A DNA stretch of 64,000 nt from Kribbella monticola (GCF_003261635.1 NZ_QFXK01000092.1:124001-188000); one strand, 5' to 3'. Positions 7,343 to 15,718 are shown, counted from the stretch's first letter. Program-made: numbers and translations. Notes: a model not told the origin generated them from the letters alone.

Positions 7343-8568
7343 AGAAGTTGCTCGCCGTCACACTCGGCATCCTGACGGCGATCGGCGGCTTCGTCGACAT
7401 CGGTGACCTGGTCACCAACGCGCTGGTCGGCGCCCGGTTCGGGATGCGGCTGGCCTGGGTGGTGGTGGTCGGCGTGATCGGCATCTGCCTGTACGCCGAG
7501 ATGTCGGGCCGGGTTGTGGCGATGTCGGGCCGGCCGGTGTTCGACCTGATCCGTGAGCGGCTCGGCCGGCGTACCGGCTTGTTCGCCCTCATCGCGTCGT
7601 TCCTGGTGACGCTGCTGACGCTGATCGCCGAGATCGGTGGCGTGGCGCTTGCCTTCGAGCTGGCCAGCGGGGTGAACTACCTGCTCTGGATGCCGCTGGC
7701 CGCGATCGCTGTCTGGCTGGTGATCTGGCGGGTCAAGTTCTCCCATCTGGAGAAGGTCTTCGGCCTGCTGGGTCTATTGCTCATCGTCTTCGCCGTCGCC
7801 CTGTGGAAACTCGGTCCGAACTGGGGCCAGCTGGCACACCAGGTCACCCACCCCGTGCCGACCGGCCACGAGACCTGGCTGACCTACGCGTACTACGCGA
7901 TCGCGCTGTTCGGCGCCGCGATGACGCCGTACGAGGTTTTCTTCTTCTCCTCCGGCGGGGTCGAGGAGAAGTGGAGCCGCAACGACCTCGGTACCGAGCG
8001 CGCGAACGTCTACCTCGGCTTCCCGCTGGGCGGCCTGCTGTCGCTTGCGATCGCCGGCTGTACGGCGGTGCTCTACCTGCCGGCCGGGATCAAGGTCGAG
8101 ACCCTCGGCCAGGTCACCCTGCCGACAGCCGTTGCCCTGGGCAAGCTCGGACTGGCGATCGTGCTGGTCGGCGTGTTCGCGGCCACCTTCGGCGCGGCGC
8201 TGGAGACCGCGCTGTCGTGCGGCTACACGATCGCGCAGTACTTCGGCTGGCAGTGGGGCAAGTTCGTCCGGCCGCGGCAGGCCTCGCGGTTCCACCTGAT
8301 CATCGTCATCTGCCTGGCTCTGTCCATCCTGGTGCTGCTGACCGCGGTGGATCCGGTGAAGGTGACGGAGTACTCGGTGGTCTTCGCGGCGATGGCGCTG
8401 CCGCTGACCTATCTGCCGATCCTGATCATCGCCAACGATCCCGACTACATGGGCGAGTCGACCAACGGCCGGGTGCTGAACTTCCTGGCCCTGATCTATC
8501 TGGGACTGTTGCTATTGGCATCGATCGCGGCGATACCGCTGATGATCGTGACGAAGGCGGGGCAATGA
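7339..8568 (+). CDS. Nramp-related divalent metal transporter, non-canonical
   Basis: This 409-residue membrane protein has about 11 predicted helices and the layout of the Nramp (MntH) family. The metal-binding signatures differ: helix 1 reads G-G-F-V-D-I-G-D-L-V-T-N where canonical members have D-P-G-N, and the helix 6 position normally M-P-H reads A-M-T-P-Y-E-V-F-F. This places it with divergent Nramp relatives, some of which carry Mg2+ or other substrates, so Mn2+/Fe2+ uptake should not be assumed. It overlaps the lipoprotein gene by 4 bp and is followed at once by two PRC-barrel genes. Confidence 0.78.
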   Translation: MKKLLAVTLGILTAIGGFVDIGDLVTNALVGARFGMRLAWVVVVGVIGICLYAEMSGRVVAMSGRPVFDLIRERLGRRTGLFALIASFLVTLLTLIAEIGGVALAFELASGVNYLLWMPLAAIAVWLVIWRVKFSHLEKVFGLLGLLLIVFAVALWKLGPNWGQLAHQVTHPVPTGHETWLTYAYYAIALFGAAMTPYEVFFFSSGGVEEKWSRNDLGTERANVYLGFPLGGLLSLAIAGCTAVLYLPAGIKVETLGQVTLPTAVALGKLGLAIVLVGVFAATFGAALETALSCGYTIAQYFGWQWGKFVRPRQASRFHLIIVICLALSILVLLTAVDPVKVTEYSVVFAAMALPLTYLPILIIANDPDYMGESTNGRVLNFLALIYLGLLLLASIAAIPLMIVTKAGQ

Positions 8569-8569
8569 G

Positions 8570-8863
8570 ATGACCGGAAAGATCCTGCACGCGCAGCTGC
8601 ACCTGATGGACCGCCAGCTGATCGAGTACCGCAGCGGCGCCCTGCTCGGCAAGGTGGACGACGTCGAGCTGGACCTGCGCTCGGAGATACCGGTGGTCGC
8701 CGCGCTGATCTCCGGGCACCAGCGGATCCCGGCGGCCGACATCGCCGAGATCGACAGTGCCGTGAAGATCACGCCGTACCAGCTGAATCTGACCAAGGGC
8801 GACGACTGGGTCGAGCAGCACCTGATCGGCAAGATTCCGGGAGCCGGCAATGAGACTGAGTGA
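8570..8863 (+). CDS. PRC-barrel-like small protein
   Basis: The 97-residue protein has a compact beta-rich N-terminus with IEYRSGALLGKVDDVELDL, typical of PRC-barrel domains that bind partners or act in RNA processing and metal-transporter regulation. It starts one base after the Nramp-like stop and overlaps the next gene by 14 bp. In actinobacteria PRC barrels are also found joined to MgtE-type Mg transporters, so a regulatory role for the transporter is plausible but inferred. Confidence 0.65.
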   Translation: MTGKILHAQLHLMDRQLIEYRSGALLGKVDDVELDLRSEIPVVAALISGHQRIPAADIAEIDSAVKITPYQLNLTKGDDWVEQHLIGKIPGAGNETE

Positions 8864-9212
8864 CCTGCTCGGAGTACGCGTCGTCGATGCCCGTGGCAAC
8901 AACGTCGGTACGGTGGCGGACGTCCGGCTGGTGCAGGACGGCCCGCTGCAACAGTCGAAACAAGCGGCACTGCGCGTCGACGGCCTGATCGTCGTCGAAC
9001 GCCGGGTCACCAGACTCTTCGGCTACGAACGCCACGTCGGCCCGGCCCTCCTCCGCCGCATCGTCCACAGCCGCCTGGGTGCGGTCCGCTACCTCCCCTG
9101 GCAAGACATCGAGCACCTCTCGCCCGACCTCGTCCGCTCGCGCTCCACCGACCTGCAACCCTTCGAGGAGCTCCCCACCCGCCTCGACCCACACCAGCTC
9201 CCCAGCCACTGA
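8850..9212 (+). CDS. PRC-barrel domain protein
   Basis: The 120-residue protein opens MRLSDLLGVRVVDARGNNVG, followed by TVADVRLVQDGPL, a clear PRC-barrel start, and has a second similar stretch (ALLRRIVHSRLGAVRYLPWQ, then DIEHL). It overlaps the previous PRC-like gene by 14 bp. Both are short paired barrels and may form a heteromer. It is the last gene of the four-gene lipoprotein-Nramp-PRC-PRC unit; the next gene is convergent. Confidence 0.78.
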   Translation: MRLSDLLGVRVVDARGNNVGTVADVRLVQDGPLQQSKQAALRVDGLIVVERRVTRLFGYERHVGPALLRRIVHSRLGAVRYLPWQDIEHLSPDLVRSRSTDLQPFEELPTRLDPHQLPSH

Positions 9213-9228
9213 CATCGGCGGGTCGAGG

Positions 9229-9840
9229 TCAGCCGGTGATGTCGGCGGCCAGCTTCTCGGCGTCCGATTTGCTGAACCCCGACGCGATCTGCACGTCGCC
9301 GCCCGGAATCGCCGACATCACGGTCGGGGCGCTCACCACGCGACCGCGAACTACGATCGCGAGCTGATTCTGCGGCGGCTTCTTCTGGGCCAGGTCCGCG
9401 GTGAGCTCGCCGAACAACCGGCTGCCGGCGGAATCCAGCTTGAGGTTCACGTACCAGTCTGAGTTCTGACCAGCGACCGCCTTCACCTGGGTCACACTGC
9501 CGCCGTCCAACTCCACCTTGCCAAGCGAGTACCGATTCCCGCCCGAATCGCAGGCCACCCCCGCCGGCGCGGCATCACAGTTCCCAGCCTCCGCCTTGAG
9601 AACCCGCCTGAACTCCACCACTCCAGCCGCAGCCGGCCGCCTCCCCGACGCACTGTCCGCCTTGTGGTCATCACCTTTGACAAGCACCACAGCCCCCACC
9701 GCCACGACGACAACAAGCACCAGCACGAGCACACCCACCAACACCAGCGCCCCGCGCCCCTTCTTCGGCGGAGGCCCCCCGTACTGCGGCCCGCCGTACT
9801 GCGGACCCCCGTACTGCGGCGACTGCGAACTGTCACTCAT
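9229..9840 (-). CDS. Membrane-anchored stand-alone SecD P1-head-like protein
   Basis: The 203-residue protein has three Y-G-G-P-Q/P repeats at the N-terminus, one membrane helix (about 32-54, VLVGVLVLVLVVVVAVGAVV) and an extracytoplasmic domain. The C-terminus (LDSAGSRLFGELTADLAQ, NQLAIVVRGRVVSAPTV and GGDVQIASGFSKSDAEKLAA) closely resembles the P1 head subdomain of SecD. SecD normally has twelve-helix SecDF partners, but here the domain stands alone with a single anchor, so a translocase role is not implied. Two Cys in the mature part (NCDAAPAGVACDSG) may form a disulfide. Confidence 0.78.
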   Translation of the reverse strand: MSDSSQSPQYGGPQYGGPQYGGPPPKKGRGALVLVGVLVLVLVVVVAVGAVVLVKGDDHKADSASGRRPAAAGVVEFRRVLKAEAGNCDAAPAGVACDSGGNRYSLGKVELDGGSVTQVKAVAGQNSDWYVNLKLDSAGSRLFGELTADLAQKKPPQNQLAIVVRGRVVSAPTVMSAIPGGDVQIASGFSKSDAEKLAADITG

Positions 9841-9892
9841 GGTGCGAATCTATCGCTGACCAGAGTCACCGCTCCCCGTTCAAGCTCGCCTC

Positions 9893-10399
9893 ATGACGGC
9901 ACCGGAGGTCTCCCTGCGCCCCCTGGCTGCGTCCGATGGGGACACCTACGCGTCCTGGAGTGAGGACCATCGCTTCTGCGAGCACGCCGGCTGGACCGCC
10001 GGCCTGCCTTTGACTGAGCATCAGGCACATTGGCAGAAGATCATCACTCATCCGAAACCAGACCACCTGAGACTGGCAGCCGTTGCTGGCGAACAGGTGG
10101 TCGGCTATGTCGACTTCGCCGGCGACGAGCCGCGGCGACGCGAACTCGGGTACGTGATCGGACCCTCCGACCGCTGGGGTCAGGGGCTGGGCAGCGCGGT
10201 CGCGCGGCTCGGCCTCGACTATGGCTTCGGTCAGCTCGGCCTCGACGAGATCTGGGCCGAAGCCGTCGACGCCAATCACGCCTCGGTTCGTATTCTGACC
10301 TCTCTCGGAATGTCTGAGACAGGTCGCGGCGAGGACGAGCTGTTTCTCGGTACGCCGAGCTTCTACCGCCAGTTCAGGATCGACCGCACTGCTGATTGA
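9893..10399 (+). CDS. GNAT family N-acetyltransferase
   Basis: This 168-residue RimJ/RimL-like acetyltransferase starts MTAPEVSLRPLAASDGDTYA. It contains VVGYVDFAGDEPRRRELGYVI, a shortened acetyl-CoA loop D-R-W-G-Q-G-L-G-S-A, and NHASVRILTSLGMSETGRGE. The acceptor is unknown. The 53-bp gap to the divergent SecD-like gene must hold both promoters. It is a separate family member from the neighbour at 10503, not a tandem duplicate. Confidence 0.85.
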   Translation: MTAPEVSLRPLAASDGDTYASWSEDHRFCEHAGWTAGLPLTEHQAHWQKIITHPKPDHLRLAAVAGEQVVGYVDFAGDEPRRRELGYVIGPSDRWGQGLGSAVARLGLDYGFGQLGLDEIWAEAVDANHASVRILTSLGMSETGRGEDELFLGTPSFYRQFRIDRTAD

Positions 10400-10502
10400 A
10401 ACTTCGGTGTCTCTTGGCGCATCTAGCAGGTGTCCAAGGGGGCATCGTGAAATCTCTTCACAGCATTCGTCCGGTTCATCTCCGCCGACCTGTCCGCTCC
10501 GC

Positions 10503-11477
10503 ATGACCACCACGGTTGCGCTGCCGGACGATTACACCTTCCGCCCGCCTGAGCCGAACGACGCCGAGGCGATCGTTGACCTGCTCTCGGCCTACAACCT
10601 GGCAATGATCGGGTTCGCCGACTGCACGCTGGACGGCGTGACCGCCTTCCTCGCAGAGCCGGGCTTCGATCGGGGCACCGACAGCTGGCTCGTGCTCGCC
10701 GGCAACGGCCTGCCGATCGGGTTGGCAGCCTCGTTCGGCTTGGGTGACCGGCAGGTGGTCCAGATCGACCTGACATCGCAAGAGCCTGCGGTGGCGGCCT
10801 GGCTGTTCGAACGGGCGACCAGCCGTGCCCGCGAGATGGGACACGAACGCGGGCACGCCGAGGTCACCGTCGACTTCTTCATCTTTCGTGCCGACGAGCC
10901 GCTGCGTGCGTTGTTGAGCGACCGCGGCTGCGCGTTCGGTACGACGTACCACCGGATGCGGATCGACCACACCGCGGACGTCGCCGTTCCGGGCGTGCCT
11001 GAGGGCGTCGTGGTTCGCCGCGGGGCGTTCGACGACGCGGCCCGCTCGGCGGCTCAGAAGGTCGTCAACGAGAGCTTCCGCGGTCAGTTCGGGTTCGTTC
11101 CCCGGCCACACGACGAGTGGGTGGAGGCGCTCGAGGCGCTGCCGACGTTCGACTGGTCCCAGCTGACTGTGCTGGAGGTGGATGGGCGGGCCGTGGCGGT
11201 CCGGCAGTGCAACGACGGATTCGTCGAGGAGGAGAACTGTGGACACATCGCGATGCTCGGCGTGCTCGAAGAGTTCCGGGGGCGGGGACTGGCGAAGTTC
11301 TTGCTGCGCGACGCGTTCGCCCTCGACACGGCGGCCGGGCGAGCCGGCACGATGCTGCACGTCGACACGAACAACCCGACCCCGGCGCTCGGCCTCTACC
11401 TGTCGGTCGGCATGAACCCCATTCTCGTCATGGACGGGCTGCGTTGCGTTCTCCCCACCGCCCGAGTTGGAAGCTGA
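10503..11477 (+). CDS. Tandem-GNAT acetyltransferase
   Basis: The 324-residue protein contains two GNAT-like domains, about 10-165 and 172-320. The C-terminal one keeps the full acetyl-CoA motif (IAMLGVLEEFRGRGLAKFLL) and NPTPALGLYLSVGM; the N-terminal one is degenerate. The architecture resembles mycothiol synthase-like proteins, but it lacks the features needed to call MshD. The start MTTTVALPDDYTFRPPEPND matches the family; an in-frame upstream GTG-type extension is non-homologous. Substrate unknown. Confidence 0.82.
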   Translation: MTTTVALPDDYTFRPPEPNDAEAIVDLLSAYNLAMIGFADCTLDGVTAFLAEPGFDRGTDSWLVLAGNGLPIGLAASFGLGDRQVVQIDLTSQEPAVAAWLFERATSRAREMGHERGHAEVTVDFFIFRADEPLRALLSDRGCAFGTTYHRMRIDHTADVAVPGVPEGVVVRRGAFDDAARSAAQKVVNESFRGQFGFVPRPHDEWVEALEALPTFDWSQLTVLEVDGRAVAVRQCNDGFVEEENCGHIAMLGVLEEFRGRGLAKFLLRDAFALDTAAGRAGTMLHVDTNNPTPALGLYLSVGMNPILVMDGLRCVLPTARVGS

Positions 11478-11490
11478 CGGAATCGGGTAC
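11466..11490 (+). promoter_or_regulatory. Candidate stress-sigma (SigB/SigF-type) promoter
   Basis: GTTG-N15-GGGTAC resembles the GTTT-N14-16-GGGTAY consensus of streptomycete SigB-like factors. It lies 37 bp before the start of the small proline-rich gene and overlaps the end of the preceding acetyltransferase gene. Confidence 0.3.
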
Positions 11491-11527
11491 CGGAGGGTCA
11501 GCGAGCAATACCTTAGGAGGTACTGCG

Positions 11528-11722
11528 ATGAGTTCGACGAATCCGATGCCGCCGGTTCCACCGGTGGTTCCGGTGCCTGATCCGGACAACCCGGACCCCG
11601 GCAACCCCGATACCGCTACCCCGGACATCGGCATCAGGCCGGGGGACGACAGTCCGTTGCAGCAGCCGGTTCCCGAGCCTGATCCGGACGAGGACCCCAA
11701 CGAGCAGCTACCCCGCGACTGA
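11528..11722 (+). CDS. Small Pro/Asp-rich protein
   Basis: The 64-residue protein is almost entirely low complexity (MSSTNPMPPVPPVVPVPDPD, then NPDPGNPD repeats, ending DEDPNEQLPRD). A very good ribosome-binding site (TTAGGAGG, 7 nt before ATG) supports real translation. It has no signal peptide, membrane segment or known domain. It is followed two bases later by a second protein of the same character, so the two look like a duplicated small acidic disordered family. Confidence 0.65.
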   Translation: MSSTNPMPPVPPVVPVPDPDNPDPGNPDTATPDIGIRPGDDSPLQQPVPEPDPDEDPNEQLPRD

Positions 11723-11724
11723 CC

Positions 11725-11898
11725 ATGTCCACCACGGCCGAGCCGAATCCGATCGAGCCCCTGGGCAGGCCCGAGGATCCGGCGACGCCGGGCGGTCTGG
11801 ATCCGGTGCACCCACTGGGTACACCGGATCCGGACGAGCCACCAGAACTCGACGACGAACCGAACCCTGCCGACGAACCAGCGCCCGGGACGAACTAG
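11725..11898 (+). CDS. Small acidic Pro-rich protein running into the repeat array
   Basis: This 57-residue protein starts MSTTAEPNPIEPLGRPEDPA and ends DEPNPADEPAPGTN. It begins two bases after the previous stop, suggesting coupling. Its last codons are the first unit of the downstream repeat: a one-base loss (CCCGGGACGAACTAG here versus CCCGGCGACGAACCAG in later units) creates the TAG stop. A longer ancestral protein with many D-E-P-A-P-G repeats is therefore likely. It was too short for routine gene calling but fits its neighbour well. Confidence 0.5.
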   Translation: MSTTAEPNPIEPLGRPEDPATPGGLDPVHPLGTPDPDEPPELDDEPNPADEPAPGTN

Positions 11899-12213
11899 CG
11901 CCCCGGCGACGAATCAGCTCAGTGAAGAACCGGCGCCTGGTGACGAAGCTCAGCGACGAACCAGCGCCTGGTGACGAACCAGCTCTGCGAAGAACCGGCG
12001 CCTGGTGACGAAGCTCAGCGAAGAACCAGCGCCTGGTGACGAACCAGCTCTGCGAAGAACCAGCGCCCGGCGACGAACCAGCTCAACGAGGAACCGGCGT
12101 CCGGGACGAACTAGAGCCCGGCGACGAACCAGCGGCCGGCGACGAACCAGCGGCCGGCGACGAACCGGCGCCCGGCGACGAACCGGCGCCCGGTGACGAA
12201 CCACCAGGGCCTG
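11845..12213. repeat. Tandem repeat array, 65-bp period with 18-bp subunits
   Basis: Three 65-bp units start at 11924, 11989 and 12054 (each beginning GAAGAACCGGCGCCTGG or a close variant). To the right, from about 12121, are 18-bp units such as GACGAACCAGCGGCCGGC encoding D-E-P-A-A/P-G. Because 65 is not a multiple of 3, the reading frame shifts at each long unit, giving frames that encode DEPAPG in pieces. The 322 bp between 11899 and 12220 hold no other gene. The array probably grew by slipped-strand events in the C-terminal tail of the gene at 11725. Confidence 0.85.
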
Positions 12214-12220
12214 AGGTGGG

Positions 12221-12598
12221 TCAGGCGTCGTCCAGCTGGTTCAGCACCGACGTGTCCGCCTTGACCCAGATTCCCCAGACCTCGGCGATCTTGCCGTCGT
12301 CGAGGCGGTAGACGACGAATTCCTGTGTGCTGATTTTCCGCCCGTCCGGCAGCACGCCCGTGTCCTTGAACCGGGACGCCAGCCGGTCGCCGTCCGCGAG
12401 CAGGTCGAGTACCTGCCAGCGATAGTCCACGAACGGTTCGACCATCGCACGCAGCCCGGCGGCGTACTGCTCGAGGCCGGCAGGTTCATCGTTGATCCGC
12501 ACGTCCTGATGGACGAACTCACCCAGCTCGTCGAACCGGTGGGCATTGCAGCGCTCCATGTATCGCCGATAGAAGTCTTCCGCGATCTCGTGATCCAC
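12221..12598 (-). CDS. SnoaL-like/NTF2-fold protein
   Basis: This 125-residue protein has a SnoaL-like polyketide cyclase/NTF2 fold: an N-terminal helix (DHEIAEDFYRRYMERCNAHR), FVHQDVRINDEP, RAMVEPFVDYRWQVLDLLAD, and VYRLDDGKIAEVWGIW near the C-terminus. Family members isomerise or hydrolyse small ligands or are binding proteins; the catalytic acid cannot be fixed. GTG at 12596-12598 is chosen because AAAGGAG lies 6 nt upstream. The gene ends just beside the repeat array and diverges from the GH30 gene. Confidence 0.75.
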   Translation of the reverse strand: MDHEIAEDFYRRYMERCNAHRFDELGEFVHQDVRINDEPAGLEQYAAGLRAMVEPFVDYRWQVLDLLADGDRLASRFKDTGVLPDGRKISTQEFVVYRLDDGKIAEVWGIWVKADTSVLNQLDDA

Positions 12599-12645
12599 GA
12601 CCTCTCCTTTCTTTGCCGGCAAGTACCCAAAGCCGTCGCGATCAG

Positions 12646-12678
12646 ATAGTTCAAGCCATAGATAAAGAGGTGAACTAT
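12646..12678. promoter_or_regulatory. 8-bp inverted repeat in the divergent SnoaL/GH30 promoter region
   Basis: ATAGTTCA (12646-12653) and TGAACTAT (12671-12678) form a perfect inverted repeat with a 17-bp spacer in the AT-rich part of the intergenic region. It lies 51-83 bp before the GH30 GTG. It could be an operator controlling one or both genes. Confidence 0.45.
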
Positions 12679-12728
12679 GTCTAGGCTGTCGCCCGCAAGC
12701 GCTTTCCCCGCGCCTTGAAGGAGGCATC

Positions 12729-15068
12729 GTGAGGCGATCCATCTCCGCGGCGGTCCTCGTCGCCGCCGCGGCAGGCAGTGTGCTCGCGGCGACCGCAGGC
12801 CTACCCGCGACAGCCGGCCGGTCCCCCGCCGAAGGCCTGCTCGCGACAGCCGGCCGGCCCGTGACAGCTGGCCGGCCCGTGGCAGCCGGGACGGAGCCAT
12901 CACTCACCCGGCCGGCCCACAGCCCGAGCGACGGCCCCGATCACAGCCCAGAGCACGGCACTGTTGTCACCGGCACATATTCGACCGGCGCTGCACAAGC
13001 CTGGCAGCCGCTGCCGACCACCCGGATGGGACGAGACGAGGGCGGCGCTGGTGACGCCGAAGTCGTCATCGACCCGAGCACGCTGCGGCAGCGCTACTCC
13101 GGTATCGGCTTCTCCCTCGACGAGACGAGCGTCTCCAATCTCTGGAAGCTGACCCCGGCCGAGCGGGACCGTGCGATCAAGCTCCTGGTCGACCCGAGGA
13201 CCGGCGCAGGCTTCGACCGTTTCCGGCTGACCATCGGCAGCCCTGACCTGATCGAGCACCTGCCGTTCTGGTCGTACGACGAACTGCCGCCCGGCGTCAC
13301 CGAAGACTTAGACCTGAAGTATTTCTCGATCCAGCGCGATCTCGATGCGCACATCGTCGACACGGTCAAGCTGATCCAGCGCTACAACCCGCGTGCCACC
13401 TTCTTCGCCTCGGCCTGGAGCGCTCCGGCTTGGATGAAGACGAACAACAAGTTCACCGGTGAGGTCGCGCTGAAGCCCGGCAGCACCACGTCGTACTACC
13501 AGGTCGGCAAGTTGCGCGACGATGCCATCGACGTGTTCGCCCGGTACTACGTGAAGTACGTGCAGACGTACGCGAAGCACGGGATCAAGGTCGACGCCCT
13601 GACCCTGCTGAACGAGCCCGGTATCGACGTCGTCTACCCGGCGATGGACATCAGCGTCGAGCAGCAGCAGAAGCTGGCGGTCGCGATCAAGCGCGAGGTC
13701 AAGCGGGCCGGCCTGCACACAGAGCTCTACGTGCACGACTTCAACTTCTGGGACTGGCGCGACCCGAACAGCACCGAGACCAAGAACTACTACCGGATTC
13801 TCAACGATCCGTTGGCCGCCAAGGCCGCGGACGCGATCGCGTTCCACCCGTACTGGGGTGACCCGACGGTGATGCGAGACGCGTACGAGCAGACCGGCAA
13901 GCCGGTGCACATGACCGAGACCAGCGACCTGAGTCCCGCCACGATCCTGAACTACTTCCGGCTGGACGCCTCGTCGTACGTCATGTGGGCGCAGACCACC
14001 GACCAGGACGGTGGCACCTTGCACTGGACTCCCGCGCGGGACAACAACATCGACTGGGAAGAGGTCGGCCGTACCACGAAGTGGCCGAACCGGCTGGTGA
14101 AGGTCGACACCACGACGAAGACGTTCAGCGTCCGCGACGAGTTGTACGCGATGGGCCAGTTCGCCAAGTACCTCACGCCGGACGACGTACGGGTCGAGTC
14201 CAGCGCGAGCACGGACGGAATCGCCAATGTCGTCTACAAGGACCGCGGCAACCACTTCGTCGCGATCCTCGGCAACAGCAACGCGACTCCCAAGACGGTC
14301 CGCGTGCTCCTCGCCGGAAAGTCGTTCACCACAACGGTTCCCGCGAACTCTTATGCCACCTACCGCTGGCAGGGCGACGTCCCGTCGGCGCACGGCAACC
14401 ACGCTCCCGTACTGCGTGCCGTGGCTGATGTCGTCGCCGACCAGTACTCCACCACGCAGGTACAGCTGTCGGCGACCGACCGCGATCGTGACCGGCTCGC
14501 GTATTACGCGACCGAGCTGCCGGATGGCGTCAGCCTCAACGCCACCACCGGCGTGGTGACACTTCACCCGACGACGGCTGGAGAGCTGAACCTGAAGTTC
14601 CTGGTCACTGATGGCGCGGCGCACGACGAGGTGACCTTGCACGTGACCGTCCGCCCGCACGGTACGCCGATCGGCGAGAAGATCGAGGCGGAGTCGTATG
14701 TCGCCCAGCACGGTTGGACCGACGGCGGCGCGAACTTCATCGAGAGCAACTCGGCGGCCAGCGGCGGCAAGAACGTCGGCTGGACGGCGGCCGGCAACTG
14801 GTTGCAGTACCGGGTGGATGTCGCCCAGGCCGGCACCTACGACGTGGAGTTCCGCGTCGCGAACGGTACCGGTGCGGTCGCACCCGATGCGATCTCGCTT
14901 CGCGACGCGTCGGGCGCCGTACTGGCCAAGGTTTCGGTGCCGGACACGGGCGGCTGGGCGGCGTACCAGTCGATTCACACACAGGTGACGCTGCCCGCCG
15001 GCGAGCAGGTGGTCACGCTGTTCTGCGAGACCGGCGGGTTCAACGTCGACTACCTGAAGCTGAGCTAA
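12729..15068 (+). CDS. Secreted GH30 glycosidase with Ig-like and CBM6-type domains
   Basis: The 779-residue protein has a signal peptide, an Ala/Thr/Gly-Pro repeated linker to about 105, a GH30 barrel plus beta-domain (about 112-545), an Ig/cadherin-like domain (about 555-642) and a C-terminal CBM6/35-like module (about 648-779, starting E-K-I-E-A-E-S-Y). Catalytic residues are Glu296 (acid/base, L-L-N-E-P-G) and Glu397 (nucleophile, H-M-T-E-T-S-D). GH30 includes glucosylceramidases, beta-1,6-glucanases and xylanases; the exact substrate is not certain. The GTG start has AAGGAGG 5 nt upstream. The stop overlaps the convergent response-regulator gene by 4 bp. Confidence 0.87.
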   Translation: MRRSISAAVLVAAAAGSVLAATAGLPATAGRSPAEGLLATAGRPVTAGRPVAAGTEPSLTRPAHSPSDGPDHSPEHGTVVTGTYSTGAAQAWQPLPTTRMGRDEGGAGDAEVVIDPSTLRQRYSGIGFSLDETSVSNLWKLTPAERDRAIKLLVDPRTGAGFDRFRLTIGSPDLIEHLPFWSYDELPPGVTEDLDLKYFSIQRDLDAHIVDTVKLIQRYNPRATFFASAWSAPAWMKTNNKFTGEVALKPGSTTSYYQVGKLRDDAIDVFARYYVKYVQTYAKHGIKVDALTLLNEPGIDVVYPAMDISVEQQQKLAVAIKREVKRAGLHTELYVHDFNFWDWRDPNSTETKNYYRILNDPLAAKAADAIAFHPYWGDPTVMRDAYEQTGKPVHMTETSDLSPATILNYFRLDASSYVMWAQTTDQDGGTLHWTPARDNNIDWEEVGRTTKWPNRLVKVDTTTKTFSVRDELYAMGQFAKYLTPDDVRVESSASTDGIANVVYKDRGNHFVAILGNSNATPKTVRVLLAGKSFTTTVPANSYATYRWQGDVPSAHGNHAPVLRAVADVVADQYSTTQVQLSATDRDRDRLAYYATELPDGVSLNATTGVVTLHPTTAGELNLKFLVTDGAAHDEVTLHVTVRPHGTPIGEKIEAESYVAQHGWTDGGANFIESNSAASGGKNVGWTAAGNWLQYRVDVAQAGTYDVEFRVANGTGAVAPDAISLRDASGAVLAKVSVPDTGGWAAYQSIHTQVTLPAGEQVVTLFCETGGFNVDYLKLS

Positions 15069-15718
15069 ACCAGGTCCGCGTCGTGGGCCAGGATGGCGAG
15101 TTGCACCCGGTTGTTCAGCTCGAGCTTCCGTAGCGCGCGCGTCAGATGGGTCTTGACGGTGGCAAGGCCGAGATCGAGTTCGTCGGCGATCTCGGCATTG
15201 CTCTTGCCCTGGGCAACGGCCAGCGCGACGTCGCGCTCGCGACCGGTGAGCACACTCAAGGTCGTGACGGCCGCTGCCCGGCGGCCGTCACGATCGGTCG
15301 AGCTCACGTAGTCCATCAGCTGACGCGTCGATCGCGCCGACAACACGGACTCGTCGGCAGCAACGCGTAGTACGGCGTCGACGATCTCGGCGGGGGCAGC
15401 GTCCTTGAGCAGATAGCCGGATGCGCCGGCCCGCAACGCGCTGAGCAGGTATGCGTCGGAGCCGAAGGTGGTCAACATGATCACGGCCGGTGGATCCGTA
15501 CGCCGCCGGATCGCCGCGGTCGCCGCGACGCCGTCCAGCACCGGCATCCCGATATCCATCAGCACGACGTCAGGCCGGAGATCCCGTACTGCGTCGATCG
15601 CCTCGCGCCCATCACCGGCTTGGCCGACCAATTCCAGTTCCGGTACGCCGCCCAGCATCGCTGCCAGTCCGGCGCACACCAGCGGATCGTCGTCGACCAG
15701 CAAGAGGCGAACTGTCAT
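15065..15718 (-). CDS. NarL/LuxR family response regulator
   Basis: This 217-residue protein has a receiver domain (1-120) with acidic pocket D9/D10, phosphoacceptor Asp in VVLMDIGMPVLDG (about residue 54) and Lys in GYLLKD. The LuxR-type HTH (about 150-212) carries LTGRERDVALAVAQGKSNAE. It is coded immediately after the histidine kinase with a 4-bp overlap, so the two form a classical two-component system. The target is unknown; neighbouring GH30 and GH29 genes are possible but unproven. Confidence 0.93.
   Translation of the reverse strand: MTVRLLLVDDDPLVCAGLAAMLGGVPELELVGQAGDGREAIDAVRDLRPDVVLMDIGMPVLDGVAATAAIRRRTDPPAVIMLTTFGSDAYLLSALRAGASGYLLKDAAPAEIVDAVLRVAADESVLSARSTRQLMDYVSSTDRDGRRAAAVTTLSVLTGRERDVALAVAQGKSNAEIADELDLGLATVKTHLTRALRKLELNNRVQLAILAHDADLV

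Noticed and set aside
11845..12213. CRISPR array
   Set aside because: Repeats are adjacent and coding-like (D-E-P-A-P-G) with no unique spacers and no cas genes.
12036..12311. Plus-strand 91-codon ORF in the repeat array encoding DEPAPG units
   Set aside because: It lacks a ribosome-binding site and runs into the SnoaL-like gene in antisense; better seen as the former tail of the gene at 11725.
13308..14978. 556-codon frame antisense to the GH30 gene
   Set aside because: Translation is Arg/Val/Asp-rich with no family match, and the GH30 sequence is clearly real.
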